Source of the DNA: Solirubrobacterales bacterium
GTDB taxonomy: Bacteria; Actinomycetota; Thermoleophilia; Solirubrobacterales; Solirubrobacteraceae
Length of the DNA: 8,490 nt
Direction: 5' to 3'
Assembly: GCA_025963955.1 (NCBI GenBank)
Contig: JAOPZU010000155.1
Span: 1 to 8,490, forward strand
The position numbers and the translations under genes are program-made. The notes under the pieces are model-generated. The model saw nothing but the letters and a program-made list of their open reading frames with translations, searched no databases and was not told the DNA's origin. Shown here one piece after another: positions 5,912 through 8,490 of this stretch (position 1 is the first letter of the stretch; every line of letters starts with the position of its first letter).

Positions 5912-7240
5912 ATGACCCAGACGATCCTCTTCAAGAACATCGACGAGCCCGGCCTCGCGACGCTCGACGTCTACCGCGCCCGCGGTGGCTACGGCGATCG
6001 CCTGCGCAAGGCGCTCTCGATGCCGCGGGACGTCCTCGTCGACGAGCTGAAGGCCTCCGGACTGCGTGGCCGCGGCGGCGCCGGCTTCTCCATGGGCACG
6101 AAGGCGTCCTTCCTGCCCAAGGGGCAGATGGACAAGTACCTGGTCTGCAACGCGGACGAGTCCGAGCCCGGCACCTTCAAGGACCGCGAGCTCATGCAGA
6201 AGTGCCCACACATGCTCATCGAGGGCATGATCATCGCGGCCTACGCGGCGGGGGCCAACCGCGCGTTCATCTACATCCGCGGCGAGTACGTGCAGCAGGC
6301 GCAGATCCTCGAGGCCGCCATCGAGGAGGCCAAGGCCGCCGGGCTGCTCGGCGACCGCCTGCTCGGCACGGACACCTCCCTGTCGCTGTGGGTGCACCGC
6401 GGCGCGGGCGCCTACATCTGCGGCGAGGAGACCGGCCTGCTCGACTCGCTGGAGGGCAAGCGCGGCAACCCGCGCCTGAAGCCGCCGTTCCCCGCGAACC
6501 AGGGCCTCTACCAGGGCCCGACCCTGATCAACAACGTCGAGACGCTCGCGACCCTCCCCCACATCATCGAGATGGGCGCGGAGAACTACGCGAAGATCGG
6601 CGTCCAGAACTCGACGGGCACGAAGCTCATCTCGATCTCCGGCCACGTCCAGAAGCCGGGCAACTACGAGATCGAGCTCGGCATGTCCTCGCGGGACATC
6701 ATCTACGGCCTGGCCGGCGGCCCCGGCGAGGGTCGCAGCGTGAAGATGTGGTTCCCGGGCGGCTCGTCCTCCCCGGTCCTCACGGGCGAGGACCTGGACA
6801 TCTCCTACGACTTCGACTCGATGGCGAAGGCCGGCACGATGCTCGGCTCGGGCGCGATCATCGTCGTCGACGACCAGACGTCCGTGGTCGACGTCGCCCT
6901 GAAGACGGCGCAGTTCTACCGCCACGAGTCCTGCGGCAAGTGCACGCCCTGCCGCGAGGGCACGAACTGGACCGTGAAGATGCTCGAGCGCATCAAGAGC
7001 GGCGAGGCCACCCCGATGGACCTCGACCTGATGGCCTCCGTCTGCGAGAACATCATCGGCCACTGCCTCTGCGTCCTCGGTGACGCGATGGCGATGCCGA
7101 TCGGGTCGATGGTGAAGAAGTTCCGGGGGGAGTTCGAGGAGTACATCGAGACCGCCCGGCTGCAGGCCGAGCGCGAGCTGCTCGCCGGCCTCGACATCGA
7201 CACGGACTCGACCACCATCACGATCCCGCAGGCCGCGTAG
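5912..7240 (+). CDS. nuoF: NADH-quinone oxidoreductase subunit F (51 kDa subunit; NADH, FMN and cluster N3)
   Basis: The catalytic entry point of complex I: it binds NADH and FMN and passes electrons to the [4Fe-4S] cluster N3. It has 442 residues, normal for the family. The FMN/NADH glycine-rich loop is GLRGRGGAGFSMGTK (50-64), followed by CNADESEPGTFKDR (79-92) and the 51-kDa signature around GAGAYICGEETGLLDSLEG (164-182). The signature reads GLLDSLEG where ALLESLEG is usual, a conservative change. The N3 ligands are C341, C344 and C347 in ESCGKCTPCREG and C387 in HCLCVLGD. An additional cysteine, C385, lies two residues from the last ligand. The C-terminus after about 410 is a short helix plus tail. 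The ATG at 5912 gives the usual lead-in (FKNIDEPGLATLDVYRARGG) and no nearby in-frame alternative exists, although no SD precedes it. The last base of its TAG stop is the first base of the nuoG GTG. Confidence 0.97.
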   Translation: MTQTILFKNIDEPGLATLDVYRARGGYGDRLRKALSMPRDVLVDELKASGLRGRGGAGFSMGTKASFLPKGQMDKYLVCNADESEPGTFKDRELMQKCPHMLIEGMIIAAYAAGANRAFIYIRGEYVQQAQILEAAIEEAKAAGLLGDRLLGTDTSLSLWVHRGAGAYICGEETGLLDSLEGKRGNPRLKPPFPANQGLYQGPTLINNVETLATLPHIIEMGAENYAKIGVQNSTGTKLISISGHVQKPGNYEIELGMSSRDIIYGLAGGPGEGRSVKMWFPGGSSSPVLTGEDLDISYDFDSMAKAGTMLGSGAIIVVDDQTSVVDVALKTAQFYRHESCGKCTPCREGTNWTVKMLERIKSGEATPMDLDLMASVCENIIGHCLCVLGDAMAMPIGSMVKKFRGEFEEYIETARLQAERELLAGLDIDTDSTTITIPQAA

Positions 7241-8490
7241 TGCCCCGCCCCGAACCGAAGACGATCACCTTCACGATCGACGGCCGCGAGGTCCAGGCGC
7301 CCGAGAACGCGATGCTCGTCGACGCCGCGAAGCTCGGCGACGTCGAGATCCCGGTCTTCTGCTACGAGCCGAAGCTCGGCGCGCCCGTCGGCGCCTGCCG
7401 CATGTGCCTCGTCGAGATCGAGGGCATCCCGAAGCTGCAGACGGGCTGCTCCACGCCCGTCAAGGACGGGATGGTTGTCAACACGCAGACCGACCGCGTG
7501 CGCGAGGCCCAGAAGGCCGTCGTCGAGTTCCTGCTCATCAACCACCCGCTCGACTGCCCTGTCTGCGACAAGGGCGGCGAGTGCCCGCTGCAGGACATCA
7601 CCTTCGGCTGGGGCGGCGGCCAGACCCGCTTCATCGAGCCCAAGCGCCACTTCCAGAAGCCGCTCGAGCTCTCGCCGCTGATCGCGATCGACCGCGAACG
7701 CTGCATCCTCTGCTACCGCTGCGTGCGCTTCTCGCAGGAGCTGTCGGAGGACTACCAGCTGATCCTCCATGAGCGAGGCGCGGCCACGTTCGTCGGCACC
7801 TTCGACGGGCACCCGTACGTCGCGCCGTTCAGCGGCAACATCATCGAGCTGTGCCCGGTCGGCGCGCTCACCTCCCGGCCCTACCGCTTCCGCGCGCGTC
7901 CGTGGGACATCGAGGGCTCCGGCTCGGTGTGCGCCCTCTGCCCCGCCCAGTGCAACGTCAGCTTCACCGTGCGCGACGACCGTGTGCTGCGCGTCCTCGC
8001 CCGGCAGAACGACGCGGTGGACGACGGCTGGCTCTGCGACCGCGGGCGCTTCGCCTACCAGTCGATCCACGTGGACGAGCGCATCACGCAGCCCCTGCTG
8101 CGCGACGGCGGCACGCTGCGCCCGGTCTCCTGGGAGCGCGCCCTGGACGAGGCGGCCTCGCTGCTGAAGAAGGCCGGCGCGAACGTCGGCGGCCTGGTCG
8201 GCGGCGACACCACGAACGAGGAGGGCTTCCTCCTCCAGCGCCTCTTCCGCGAGGTCCTCGGCTCCGAGCACCTGGACGCCGCGGGCGTCGATCCCGTCGA
8301 CCTGTGGTCGCTGCTGGACCCGGCGCTGCAGGCGACCGTCGCGGACATCGAGTTCGCGCACACCGTCCTCGTCCTCGGCACCGAGCTCGTCGACGACATG
8401 CCGATCCTCGACCTGCGCGTGCGCAAGGGCGTGCGCCGCCACGGTGTGAAGCTCGCCGTCGCCACGCCGCGGCCGTCGTCACTGGATCCG
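7240..8490 (+). CDS. nuoG: NADH-quinone oxidoreductase subunit G, 3' end beyond window
   Basis: The large Fe-S subunit of the NADH module; the first 417 residues are present, open to the right edge without a stop. It starts with GTG at 7240, sharing one base with the nuoF TAG; only a weak AGG (7230-7232) precedes it. The domains in order are as follows. A ferredoxin-like domain holds N1b ligands C41, C53, C56 and C70. The His-Cys3 site of N5 is H102, C106, C109 and C115 (NHPLDCPVCDKGGECPLQD). The N4 ligands are C155, C158, C161 and C205. A further set, C231, C234, C238 and C266 (C-x2-C-x3-C-x27-C), matches the N7 cluster of E. coli and Thermus complex I. From about residue 268 a molybdopterin-oxidoreductase-like domain begins (RITQPLLR, then VSWERALDEA). 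That domain is normally catalytically inert in complex I. The full protein is probably much longer, and the remaining nuoH-N genes presumably follow. Confidence 0.96.
   Translation, partial: MPRPEPKTITFTIDGREVQAPENAMLVDAAKLGDVEIPVFCYEPKLGAPVGACRMCLVEIEGIPKLQTGCSTPVKDGMVVNTQTDRVREAQKAVVEFLLINHPLDCPVCDKGGECPLQDITFGWGGGQTRFIEPKRHFQKPLELSPLIAIDRERCILCYRCVRFSQELSEDYQLILHERGAATFVGTFDGHPYVAPFSGNIIELCPVGALTSRPYRFRARPWDIEGSGSVCALCPAQCNVSFTVRDDRVLRVLARQNDAVDDGWLCDRGRFAYQSIHVDERITQPLLRDGGTLRPVSWERALDEAASLLKKAGANVGGLVGGDTTNEEGFLLQRLFREVLGSEHLDAAGVDPVDLWSLLDPALQATVADIEFAHTVLVLGTELVDDMPILDLRVRKGVRRHGVKLAVATPRPSSLDP

Noticed and set aside
4816..5940. Minus-strand open frame of 374 codons
   Set aside because: It is antisense to nuoD and nuoE, which carry complete motifs.
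5837..7063. Minus-strand open frame of 408 codons
   Set aside because: It lies antisense to nuoF, has biased composition and no recognisable motif.
6916..8442. Minus-strand open frame of 508 codons
   Set aside because: It is antisense to nuoF and nuoG, both of which have full family motifs. Its protein is a low-complexity mix of Ala, Arg, Asp, Glu and Val, as expected when GC-rich codons are read backwards.
5227..8490. NuoE/F/G as part of a soluble hydrogenase or formate dehydrogenase
   Set aside because: HoxEFU and FdsABG-type enzymes share these modules, but here they follow nuoA-D directly in standard order, which identifies complex I.
1..8490. CRISPR array, tRNA/rRNA, insertion sequence or prophage features
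   Set aside because: No regularly spaced repeats, no tRNA-like cloverleaf, no transposase motif and no terminal inverted repeats were seen by eye. Almost the whole window is accounted for by ten genes.

Overview
The window is a high-GC bacterial chromosome segment. It carries the first seven genes of a respiratory complex I operon (nuoA-B-C-D-E-F-G) on the plus strand. A three-gene ABC exporter operon is transcribed away from it on the minus strand. The strong G/C preference at third codon positions, the GTG starts, the dense 1-10 bp gene overlaps and the flavour of the Nuo proteins point to an actinobacterium. A deep lineage such as Thermoleophilia (Solirubrobacterales) is possible, but this is judged from memory of the families and no search was run.

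Region 1 (3-2193, minus strand): an ABC ATPase of the NodI/DrrA type, then an ABC-2 permease of the NodJ/DrrB type, then a small four-helix membrane protein of unknown function. The genes overlap as ATGA and GTGA, so they are very probably one translationally coupled transcript. The substrate cannot be read from the sequence.

Region 2 (2194-2390): a 197-bp divergent intergenic region that should hold the promoters of both operons. A TANNNT hexamer lies 7 nt before the exporter's GTG start and suggests a leaderless transcript. A short dyad lies on the nuo side. No convincing -35/-10 pair for nuo was found.

Region 3 (2391-8490, plus strand): nuoA (membrane arm), nuoB, nuoC and nuoD (the connecting, quinone-site module), then nuoE, nuoF and nuoG (the NADH-oxidising module). 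Electrons would run from NADH to FMN in NuoF, through the Fe-S clusters of NuoF, NuoE and NuoG, then through the NuoI clusters (beyond the window) to N2 in NuoB and to quinone at the NuoB/NuoD interface. All Fe-S ligand sets expected in NuoB, E, F and G are visible, including the four cysteines of the extra N7 cluster in NuoG. NuoG is cut off by the right edge; nuoH-N presumably follow.

Nothing here looks like an undescribed system. The most useful second looks are the small membrane protein coupled to the exporter, the missing ribosome binding site before nuoF, the divergent promoter region and the N7 cluster.
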